A stretch of DNA of 64,000 bases from Betaproteobacteria bacterium Ga0074130 (GTDB lineage Bacteria > Pseudomonadota > Gammaproteobacteria > Burkholderiales > Rhodocyclaceae), in the NCBI GenBank assembly GCA_001464495.1, contig LNDZ01000013.1:216453-280452 (forward strand), read 5' to 3'. The translations under genes were made by a program, and so were the position numbers. This document shows positions 34,551-41,096 of the stretch, piece by piece (positions within the stretch are counted from its first letter, which is position 1; the number at the start of each line of letters is the position of its first letter). The notes beneath the pieces are model-generated. The model ran no database searches. It was not told the origin of the DNA and saw nothing but the letters and a program-made list of their open reading frames with translations.

Positions 34551-35231
34551 TTAGACCAACACCACACCGCCCGCGCTGGCGTACAGGCTGGCCGCGCGTT
34601 CCCAGCTGATTGTCGGCTGACCATATGGCGAACCGGGCAGGCTGGCCCACTCCCAAGCGCACTTGCGGATGGCGCTGTCAAAGCGGCCCGCTAGTACGTC
34701 ATTCAGGGCACCACGGGCAGCAATGCGGCCCAGCGCGAACAAGTCTTGCGACGCTGGCGAGAAGTCGGGCAGGCCCATGATGCGGCGCGTTTCGTCCCAT
34801 GTGCTGACAAGCGCCTGATATGCGCCCGCTGCCGTGCTTGTCCATTTTCCCGCCGTCACTTTCTGGCGCGGGTGGTCTGCAAAGCCGCTGAACTTTGCGC
34901 CGCCGTAAAGCGTGCGGTATCCATCAGCACCGGCTGTGCCCTCCCCCGTGCGGATCACACGCAGGAATGCTTTAACGTTGTTATTCGCCAGCATGTCCGG
35001 CGTTACGTCTTTCATCTTTGATAAGCTCAACACGGCCAAAGCCCCTTCTGCATAATCAAGCAGCCCCACGGCTGCACTCGATACCTGGCTAAGTAATCCG
35101 GCACCACCTGTGCCGATGTTTTCCCAGCCCTCATACACAACCCCCGCCCCGGCTTGCTCGTTGGCCGTGCGGTAATACACCCACGCGGCCCCCATCAGCA
35201 GGCCCGCAGCGGCAAGGCGTGCGACGTTCAT
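34551..35231 (-). CDS. Lambda-R-type endolysin (GH104 transglycosylase) with N-terminal membrane anchor
   Basis: 226 residues. An N-terminal hydrophobic segment (MNVARLAAAGLLMGAAWVYY) and a linker precede a catalytic domain with the lambda-R landmarks: RTGEGT with the catalytic Glu near 95, FSGFADHPRQKV, GAYQALVSTWDE, DFSPASQDLFALGRIAARGAL and WASLPGSPYGQ. It cuts peptidoglycan during lysis or entry. The anchor, missing in lambda R, suggests a virion-membrane or SAR-type enzyme. It overlaps the next gene by 4 bases. Confidence 0.88.
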   Translation of the reverse strand: MNVARLAAAGLLMGAAWVYYRTANEQAGAGVVYEGWENIGTGGAGLLSQVSSAAVGLLDYAEGALAVLSLSKMKDVTPDMLANNNVKAFLRVIRTGEGTAGADGYRTLYGGAKFSGFADHPRQKVTAGKWTSTAAGAYQALVSTWDETRRIMGLPDFSPASQDLFALGRIAARGALNDVLAGRFDSAIRKCAWEWASLPGSPYGQPTISWERAASLYASAGGVVLV

Positions 35232-35539
35232 GCACCTTTAACCAGCTTCACCAGCCGCGCAAAAATGCCCGGCCTTTCTGGATCAGGTGCGAATCCTTGC
35301 GGCGCGTCTTGCTGGCCGTCTAGGTTTGCGTCCAACTCCGGCACCCATTCGACGGCCCAATGATCGCCGCGGAAGAAAAGCCCCTCGTACCCGTCCAGCT
35401 CATCAGGCGGCGCAATGTCGGTTGCGTGCGCCGGTATGATGAATTCGCCCGGCTCAAGCGGCGACGGATCGGCGAAGCCCTCCCCGACATAGACGCCCGT
35501 TAGTGGGTCGAAGTGATAGATTTTTTTCTGTTCGCTCAT
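35228..35539 (-). CDS. Prophage protein, tail-fibre-assembly-like, 103 residues
   Basis: Acidic soluble protein with a Tyr/Pro-rich start (IYHFDPLTGVYVGEGFADPS) similar to the N-terminal part of phage tail-fibre assembly proteins. It follows the collar-domain gene, the usual order for fibre and chaperone. Spike maturation is the likely role here. Confidence 0.6.
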   Translation of the reverse strand: MSEQKKIYHFDPLTGVYVGEGFADPSPLEPGEFIIPAHATDIAPPDELDGYEGLFFRGDHWAVEWVPELDANLDGQQDAPQGFAPDPERPGIFARLVKLVKGA

Positions 35540-35547
35540 GGTTTCCC

Positions 35548-35994
35548 CTATGGTGCGTAGGCGATGCAGTACAGCCCGGCAATGTTGCGCGGACGGGTTT
35601 CGCTAGCGCTGTTGCCAGAGTTATTGCCAGTTGTCCCACCGGCCCCAGCTGCGCCGTATTCATAGCCGCTTTGAGCATACGGCGAAGAACCAACTGACGA
35701 TTCTGGGTGCGTGTGCGCCTGAATTGCGTGATCTTGAAACGTGCCCAGCACCCGCGATGCATCCACGCCCCGGCCATCGTCCAGACCGCGCAAAAACTCG
35801 CCGCGCAAGTCCGGTATCTTGAAAGTAGTCGAACCATCACCCGCGCCAAACGTGGTGCCGATCTGCTGAAACAGCCATGCGTATGCAGTCCGCGAAATCG
35901 TTGCCCCGTTGGCCTTGATATAGCCGTCAGGCGGCGTTGCAGCTGGATGCCACAGGACTAAGGGCCGGGGCGGCGGAATCGCCGTTACTCCCAC
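35548..35994 (-). CDS. Phage tail-collar domain protein, putative receptor-binding spike
   Basis: 148 residues. The collar fold shows in PPDGYIKANGATISRTAYAW, FGAGDGSTTFKIPDLRGEFL and RGLDDGRGVD, followed by HTHPES and a Gly/Ser-rich end. Such domains end tail fibres of tailed phages. In a tailless phage this would be the vertex spike that binds the host. It ends ARPRNIAGLYCIAYAP-like as in many fibre tips. Confidence 0.85.
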   Translation of the reverse strand: MGVTAIPPPRPLVLWHPAATPPDGYIKANGATISRTAYAWLFQQIGTTFGAGDGSTTFKIPDLRGEFLRGLDDGRGVDASRVLGTFQDHAIQAHTHPESSVGSSPYAQSGYEYGAAGAGGTTGNNSGNSASETRPRNIAGLYCIAYAP

Positions 35995-35996
35995 GA

Positions 35997-36563
35997 TCAG
36001 CCCTCAATCACATGCACAGCAGGCGTGCCAGCGGCGGCGATGATATGAATTGCACCTGTCGGGCAAAACACATCAGCGACATACGAGCCACCGGGCGGAA
36101 TTTTTAGATCAGCACTTGTTGCCGTTGCCGCCACGCCATCCACGGCCAGAAACACGGCGTTTGCCGCGTCTTGATTCTGGACAAGCAAATAGCGGCGGTT
36201 AGCCTTTGCGGCCAACAGCTGCGCACTGACGGTGCTAGTTGCCAAGCCCGCTTGCGTGAATGCGCCTTGCTGGCCCGTCAGCGAGAAATTACCGGTTAGT
36301 TGCTTGAGGTAATCGACTTCCGACCCGATACGCACCACGGCTTGCACACGCTGTGCCGTTGCGCTTGTGATCTTGATGGCCGTAAAGCCCTGCTCAAACT
36401 TTTCAGCATAGCCGCCCTTGATCTTTTCTACGCGGGCAACCTCGGCCCCGTTGCGGTAGAAAAAGACCGTAACTTCCGCGTCAGCTTCAAGCAGACGAAA
36501 GAAGGTGCCAAGGTCGATAAACTCTTTTGTTTCGCCTGCCGCGCTGTTGTAGTCGATATTCAC
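35997..36563 (-). CDS. Prophage beta-rich structural protein, 188 residues
   Basis: No membrane segment; repeated beta-strand-like segments with Val/Ala/Gly and a central linker (LTGQQGAFTQAGLATST). Located just before the collar protein with a 2-base gap, so it may be the penton or spike base. Family not recognised. Confidence 0.6.
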   Translation of the reverse strand: MNIDYNSAAGETKEFIDLGTFFRLLEADAEVTVFFYRNGAEVARVEKIKGGYAEKFEQGFTAIKITSATAQRVQAVVRIGSEVDYLKQLTGNFSLTGQQGAFTQAGLATSTVSAQLLAAKANRRYLLVQNQDAANAVFLAVDGVAATATSADLKIPPGGSYVADVFCPTGAIHIIAAAGTPAVHVIEG

Positions 36564-36566
36564 GCT

Positions 36567-37052
36567 TTACCCCTTCTTCATTGCATATGCAGCCGCCACA
36601 CCAGCAGCCGCCAAAATCAAAATTGTTTTCTGGTCGATTTTTCCCTCGGCATCGTTCCGCGCCGAATTGACCGCTTCCACCGCAGATAGCGACGTGGCGG
36701 CGGTCTTATCAATCAGGCCCGCGCCGGTATCAAAGAGCTTCTCGGCAAGGCCCAAAAGCTTTTCGTATCCCTCGCCGTTGCTGGCGCTGCTGTTGGCGAT
36801 GGTGTCTAGCGCCTTATTGACGATTCCCGCATCCATCGCTTGCACGCTTACCGTGCTGCTGTCGCTGCTGATGCCGATACCCGACTCGATAACCATGCGC
36901 TTATCGGTCGTTTCCGTGGTCGTGCTTGTTTGCGACGAAGACGAAGAACCGCCGCCCCCGCCGCAGACATACCCGCCGCCCGGCTTAGCCAGCGTTACGC
37001 ACTCGCCCAACGGTTCGCCCATTGCGTACAACGTGCGGCGACTCAATTGCAT
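36567..37052 (-). CDS. Prophage virion protein with Gly/Ser/Thr-rich segment and C-terminal anchor, 161 residues
   Basis: Begins with MQLSRRTLYAMGEPLGECV, then CGGGGGSSSSSQTSTTTETT at about 30-50, a helical middle, and a C-terminal membrane helix (TILILAAAGVAAAYAMKKG). Its start overlaps the previous gene by 10 bases. A membrane-anchored structural protein is likely. Confidence 0.6.
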   Translation of the reverse strand: MQLSRRTLYAMGEPLGECVTLAKPGGGYVCGGGGGSSSSSQTSTTTETTDKRMVIESGIGISSDSSTVSVQAMDAGIVNKALDTIANSSASNGEGYEKLLGLAEKLFDTGAGLIDKTAATSLSAVEAVNSARNDAEGKIDQKTILILAAAGVAAAYAMKKG

Positions 37053-37426
37053 AGCCGTTTCCTCATGACCATTTCAAGCCCTTCGTACCCGTAGCGGGCT
37101 AGCTTTTTCACCATGCCGGGGCGCGACGTATGCACGCGCAGCCATTGGCACCCGGTAAATTGTTTTTCAACGTGCGGCATCACTACCGCCGTTATGTCGA
37201 ATTCAGCACGGCCACCCGCAGCCACTAGCACGCCCTCTGCACCGTCTGCCGTTTGATCTACGCGCAGCAGGTAAAAGCCCACCGTGTTTTCGTCTTGCGT
37301 GACCCGAAAAAGCACTGCGCCCGCCGCTGCCTGCTTTTGCAGTTCAGCGACAGACACATGCTCGACAGCAGCCGCCAGCACTTGCGCGGCTTCATCGCTC
37401 CAAGGCTCTGCATTGACCTTGATCAT
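37043..37426 (-). CDS. Prophage protein, possibly GNAT-like fold, 127 residues
   Basis: I choose ATG 37426, which overlaps the previous stop by 4 bases. The alternating pattern (VGFYLLRVDQTADGAEGVLV, CQWLRVHTSRPGMVKKLARY) recalls acetyltransferase-like folds, with a basic C-terminus, but no catalytic motif is clear. Function unknown. Confidence 0.55.
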   Translation of the reverse strand: MIKVNAEPWSDEAAQVLAAAVEHVSVAELQKQAAAGAVLFRVTQDENTVGFYLLRVDQTADGAEGVLVAAGGRAEFDITAVVMPHVEKQFTGCQWLRVHTSRPGMVKKLARYGYEGLEMVMRKRLCN

Positions 37427-37734
37427 TTGCGCGTCCGAACCCAGCCGACAACCAGCACAGCAGCCACACCCAGCAACAGCCAAGGCGGCATTTGCAGGCC
37501 ATCAGATGCAACGGCATCGGCTTTGCTGCCGCCCGTTGCTACCGTCCAACCGGAGTTGTCAAAAATCTGTTCCGTGTAGCTGGAAGCGTTTGACGGGCCA
37601 GCGGGCGCAGATTTGCTGCCACCCACCAGCGACGACAACACCGAAGAACCGGCCATAAGCCAGCCCATCGGCGTCACCGCCCCAGCAGCAGCCGCCCCCG
37701 CGGGCAAGCCCATTTCCATAATCGCGTCCTGCAT
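37423..37734 (-). CDS. Prophage membrane protein, 103 residues
   Basis: Ala/Gly-rich N-terminus (AGAAAAGAVTPMGWLMAG), a Ser-rich middle and a C-terminal helix (PPWLLLGVAAVLVVGWVRTRK). One or two membrane segments. Adjacent to the capsid gene block; probably in the virion membrane. Confidence 0.6.
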   Translation of the reverse strand: MQDAIMEMGLPAGAAAAGAVTPMGWLMAGSSVLSSLVGGSKSAPAGPSNASSYTEQIFDNSGWTVATGGSKADAVASDGLQMPPWLLLGVAAVLVVGWVRTRK

Positions 37735-37737
37735 GGC

Positions 37738-38076
37738 TTACTTCTTCAGCAGGACAACGAACAGCACACCGGCCCCGATCAGCAGATACAAGGGCGGAAT
37801 GCTGCCCATGGTCTGACGCTGCATCAGTAGGCGTTGGCCCTCAACGTATTGTTGGCCGTTTTGCGCCTGCTGCATTAGCGTCTGTTTCGACCATGTGTTA
37901 ATGCCCACGTTTGCCACGTTTGCAGCAACACCGCCCAAGCCGCTGAGAAAGTCCGACCAGCCCGACGACGAGACGCCTTGCGGAATGGCTACGCCATTCA
38001 CATCAAACGCCTGCCCGGCTGGGCCGTACATGTTGCCGAAGCTATCAAAGCTCCAGCCGTCGTAGGTTTCTCCCAT
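37738..38076 (-). CDS. Prophage membrane protein, 112 residues
   Basis: Soluble N-terminal half (DGWSFDSFGNMYGPAGQAFD), then a Gln-rich segment (QQAQNGQQYVEGQRLLMQ) and a C-terminal helix (PPLYLLIGAGVLFVVLLKK). Lies 11 bases after the major capsid gene. A minor virion protein is likely. Confidence 0.6.
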   Translation of the reverse strand: MGETYDGWSFDSFGNMYGPAGQAFDVNGVAIPQGVSSSGWSDFLSGLGGVAANVANVGINTWSKQTLMQQAQNGQQYVEGQRLLMQRQTMGSIPPLYLLIGAGVLFVVLLKK

Positions 38077-38087
38077 GACGGCTCCCC

Positions 38088-38918
38088 TTACAGATTGCCC
38101 AGCGTGTCCAGATACTCGACAAGGATGGTGCCGTTATCAGCGGCGCTGAAATCGAACAGCCATTCCAGCGAGCTAGCGGTACGAGTGTTGAGCGCGTTCT
38201 CGACGTTGCCATCGACTACGAAGTCAATGGTATAGACGTTGGCTTGCGGTACGCGGCCATAGGTCTTTTGCAAGAACTCGTTTTCCAGACGCAACGATTC
38301 ATGGATAACGAGGCTGTTTTCCTTGACGGTTGCGCCCGTCATGTTGCCGCTGTGGAACACATGAACGCGCTTGATAACTGCGCCGTTTTGCGGGCCGAAT
38401 GGCGTGCTGAATGGCAGCTTGCCACCGGTTGCGATGTTGAACGGGTAGGACAACAGCTTAGCCATGACAGGCGCATAAGGCAGCGCCTTGCCATCGCGGT
38501 CTTTTTGCTGTGCGGATTCAGTCAGAATCGGCGTCAGCACTGGCGCAGTGGCACCCGCGATGGTGATTTCGCTTGTCAGACTACCGATGCCGACAGACGA
38601 ATCGAACGCGCTCACTTCGCGGTCAAACGTACTGAGCATCGAAGGGTCTGCAAAGTCGATATCCAGATAACCGGCATCGACGGCATTGCCCTTGTAGGTG
38701 TTGATCTTGTCCAGCTGAGGGCCGCTGGCTTCGATGATCGTTTTGCCGTTGGCCTTGAGCTTGATGGACGTAAGCATAGCCTTCGTGAGCGTGGTGCCGC
38801 TCAGCTTGAGGCGTAGGCGGTCAATCGTGCGGCCCGGCGTGATGTTGTTGGTTGCGGTGCCAGTCGGCACCACGTTTGCGAACGGCAGGCCGTAGCGGTT
38901 CAGTTTCTTGACGGACAT
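38088..38918 (-). CDS. Major capsid protein, double jelly-roll, PM2 P2-like
   Basis: 276 residues, against 269 in PM2 P2. From memory of P2, the two align from end to end: an opening NVVPTGTATNNITPGRTIDR against P2's NVAAGNSCSIKLPIGQ region; a first-domain strand DAGYLDIDFADPSM; and a strong C-terminal match, NVYTIDFVVDGNVENAL against TYTIDFMLEGDVYQSVL, then TILVEYLD against IIVEYMG. This is the hallmark gene that places the prophage with corticovirus-like tailless phages. Confidence 0.88.
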   Translation of the reverse strand: MSVKKLNRYGLPFANVVPTGTATNNITPGRTIDRLRLKLSGTTLTKAMLTSIKLKANGKTIIEASGPQLDKINTYKGNAVDAGYLDIDFADPSMLSTFDREVSAFDSSVGIGSLTSEITIAGATAPVLTPILTESAQQKDRDGKALPYAPVMAKLLSYPFNIATGGKLPFSTPFGPQNGAVIKRVHVFHSGNMTGATVKENSLVIHESLRLENEFLQKTYGRVPQANVYTIDFVVDGNVENALNTRTASSLEWLFDFSAADNGTILVEYLDTLGNL

Positions 38919-38928
38919 GGCTACTCCC

Positions 38929-39042
38929 TTACTTAGGCAGGTAGCTGCCGATGACCGGGACGGCCATCAGGTTGCGTTGCACAGCAGCGGCAATTGCCAC
39001 CACGGCCAACACCTTCACAGCGAATTTGAGATGTGCATTCAT
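38929..39042 (-). CDS. Prophage single-pass membrane peptide, 37 residues
   Basis: ATG 39042 with GGAG upstream; encodes MNAHLKFAVKVLAVVAIAAA followed by a short tail with VPVIGSYLPK. One membrane helix. It precedes the capsid gene by 10 bases. Tiny membrane proteins of this type line the virion membrane of PM2. Confidence 0.6.
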   Translation of the reverse strand: MNAHLKFAVKVLAVVAIAAAVQRNLMAVPVIGSYLPK

Positions 39043-39074
39043 TTTTGGAAACTCCAAAGAATTAAAGGAAAAAA

Positions 39075-39105
39075 AACAGACGGGCCAATGCTGCGCCCGC
39101 CTGTT
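39075..39105 (-). terminator. Rho-independent terminator between ATPase and capsid genes
   Basis: On the minus strand, AACAGGCGGGC pairs with GCCCGTCTGTT (one G-T pair) and is followed by a run of eight T. It separates the replication/packaging operon from the capsid/lysis operon, implying a separate late promoter or partial read-through. Confidence 0.88.
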
Positions 39106-39143
39106 TTCCCTTGTCACCTCTGGCTTTTCGCCGTTATTTGCCG

Positions 39144-39755
39144 CTAAAAACGAAGCTGACTCTTCGCGCTTTTTTGTTCGCCGCAGTCATAAATCACGAA
39201 ATGCAGCGCTGGCAGCGCGTTGATTTCCTCGACAGGCACCCGCGTATAACGGGCCATGTAGGCCGCATCAGGCCCGGTTGCCTGCCGGAAAATCACGAAG
39301 GCCGAAGCGTTGCCCATCGCCGTTTTATCCGCCTCTGCCCAGCGCTGGCTGATGGCATAAATTGTGATTCCACGCTTCAAGCCACGACGCAGCAAAATGC
39401 CCCAATGCCCCGGCGCTTTTGCCGGGGTGGTTACGTCTGCCAACTCCTCGGCAATCGCCACCAGCGGCCCGCAGTAGCGCCCGGCGTATTGCACACACGC
39501 TGCCCAGCAGTCGAAAGCATCAGCCAAGTTTCCGCCCGCCACAAAAGCCACCTTGAGCGGCCCTTTTTTCTGGCAAATCGCGACAAGCTCGGCTTTCGTC
39601 GTGACCGTCACGAATCCCGGCAATTCGCACCATTGCGCCTCAGGGTCCCAAGCCATCACGCGATGATGGCCCTTGATCTGTTTTTTAACCCATGCCGTTT
39701 TTCCAGAACGCGACGCACCAGCCACGACGATTAATTTTCCGTCCTGAGTGAGCAT
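39144..39755 (-). CDS. Genome-packaging ATPase, A32/FtsK-HerA type (PM2 P9-like)
   Basis: 203 residues. Walker A GASRSGKT at 13-20; Walker B-like LVAIAEELADV near 95-105 and ISQRWAEADK as sensor. Short P-loop ATPases of this type package DNA in membrane-containing double jelly-roll viruses. The same superfamily includes Zot of filamentous phages; the neighbouring P2-like capsid gene decides the interpretation. It lies 3 bases after the preceding gene. Confidence 0.85.
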   Translation of the reverse strand: MLTQDGKLIVVAGASRSGKTAWVKKQIKGHHRVMAWDPEAQWCELPGFVTVTTKAELVAICQKKGPLKVAFVAGGNLADAFDCWAACVQYAGRYCGPLVAIAEELADVTTPAKAPGHWGILLRRGLKRGITIYAISQRWAEADKTAMGNASAFVIFRQATGPDAAYMARYTRVPVEEINALPALHFVIYDCGEQKSAKSQLRF

Positions 39756-39758
39756 GGC

Positions 39759-40280
39759 TTACTCGACCACAGGCGGCACGGATTCACCGGCCAGCGCATC
39801 TAAGACAGCATCACTGCCCCCACCCTCACCCGGCGCAGCCGGGGCGGCGGTATCGGTAGGCGCAGCAGTGCGGGCCGGTTGTGGGCGCGGCGTCATAGCG
39901 CGGCGGCGCTGAATAGCTGAGATTGTCGGAAGCGCAAACATGCCGAAAGTCGATGCGGCCAGCAGCAATTCCGGCCCCATGATGGTTTCGTGATCCCAGC
40001 CGTATTTCTCGGCTACGGGCACCATCGTCTGACCCCACGCAAGGCAGTTTTCAGCGGAATAAACCGGGGCCAACTCTGGCAGGGCCATGCAGATGATCCC
40101 GCCGAAGGTTTGCGGCAATGTCGCCCACGCTTGCGCCGGGTCGATACCTGGCGAAGTGGCTACCGCGCCCGCCTGTTCGCCACCCTCACCCCCGGCCATT
40201 TGCATCAATCCGGCAAGGTCTGCCGCCTGTGCGCTGCTATCCGCGCTGGGTTGCTTTTCGTCTTGTGTTTCCATGCTCAT
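39759..40280 (-). CDS. Prophage membrane protein, 173 residues
   Basis: Acidic Gln/Ala-rich N-terminus, a segment with FGGIICMALPELAPVYSAEN, one membrane helix (ELLLAASTFGMFALPTISAI) and a Pro/Ala-rich tail. Starts inside the stop of the zinc-ribbon gene (ATGA). Unknown family. Confidence 0.6.
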   Translation of the reverse strand: MSMETQDEKQPSADSSAQAADLAGLMQMAGGEGGEQAGAVATSPGIDPAQAWATLPQTFGGIICMALPELAPVYSAENCLAWGQTMVPVAEKYGWDHETIMGPELLLAASTFGMFALPTISAIQRRRAMTPRPQPARTAAPTDTAAPAAPGEGGGSDAVLDALAGESVPPVVE

Positions 40281-40570
40281 TCATCCCCATCAATTGACAA
40301 AAGCGAAGCCATTAAGCCTTTTGGCTTTGGCGGTTCGCCGGTTTTTACAGGCGCAGCCGGTGCAGCTGCCGGGCCGGGTTTTTCCGGCTTTTCACCGGCC
40401 ACCACGCCCAGCGATTGCAGATATTTATCGCTTACGCGGTGCAAGTGGTGCCGCACCTCGATGCCGCAATCGTCACAGCGGTAATACGCCAGCCCGGCGC
40501 GGTTTTTCTTCACGGCCACGCGCTCGCCGCAGTTGTGGCAATTGCCGTTTGCTACTTTTTCCGGTGTCAT
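40277..40570 (-). CDS. Prophage zinc-ribbon protein, 97 residues
   Basis: ATG 40570, 4-base overlap with the previous stop. A two-Cys-pair zinc ribbon: CHNCGERV (about 11-14) and YRCDDCGIEV (about 31-34). A Pro/Ala linker and a C-terminal GLMASLLSIDGDE tail follow. It could bind DNA or regulate transcription, as small zinc proteins of PM2 do; inference. Confidence 0.65.
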   Translation of the reverse strand: MTPEKVANGNCHNCGERVAVKKNRAGLAYYRCDDCGIEVRHHLHRVSDKYLQSLGVVAGEKPEKPGPAAAPAAPVKTGEPPKPKGLMASLLSIDGDE

Positions 40571-40920
40571 TCTTTGCCGCCTTTCTTCCTCGCTTCCATG
40601 CCACACGCCAGCAGATCGGCCATTTCCAAGTACTGGAATTGATCTACCGGCTCCCCCTCTTTGCACCCGAACCCGCACGCCGCCATCAGGCCGCGCAGCA
40701 TTTGGCGCTCTCGGTTCAGGCTGGCACGCTGCCGCATGTATTCGCGCCCGGTGCGGAACGCCAACACCACCAGCACCACCCATACCACCGCGTAAAACGC
40801 GCCCGGCAGTAGCGCCGGGATAACGAACTTCGCCAGCAAAAACGCGACGAACCCCCACAGCGCCGTGTCACTCAGTGCCACCAGCATTTGCGTTATCAGG
40901 CTGATTTCCTCGGCGCTCAT
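40567..40920 (-). CDS. Prophage two-helix membrane protein, 117 residues
   Basis: Two adjacent membrane helices (DTALWGFVAFLLAKFVIPAL and FYAVVWVVLVVLAFR) followed by a basic soluble domain with Cys in ACGFGCKEG and LLACGMEARKKGG. Overlaps both neighbours by 4 bases. Unknown family. Confidence 0.6.
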   Translation of the reverse strand: MSAEEISLITQMLVALSDTALWGFVAFLLAKFVIPALLPGAFYAVVWVVLVVLAFRTGREYMRQRASLNRERQMLRGLMAACGFGCKEGEPVDQFQYLEMADLLACGMEARKKGGKE

Positions 40921-41096
40921 ACCGCCCCCGCCTGCATCGCCTTGACCGCATCGCAGACCCGCTCAAGCGCTGCCGCTAGTGGATCAATCACCGCCACGAC
41001 CTGCCCCCGAAACATCGGATTTACCGCCCCCAGCGCCTCGCGGGTTTCGTCTATCGCCTCCTGCGCCGCCGCCAAATTCATTTCTACCTCGTCCAT
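40917..41096 (-). CDS. Prophage hypothetical protein, 59 residues
   Basis: ATG 41096, preceded by GGGGGTGGG. Soluble helical protein (MDEVEMNLAAAQEAIDETRE), no known family. It lies in another frame under the extended end of the replication initiator ORF, and overlaps the next gene by 4 bases. Confidence 0.55.
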   Translation of the reverse strand: MDEVEMNLAAAQEAIDETREALGAVNPMFRGQVVAVIDPLAAALERVCDAVKAMQAGAV

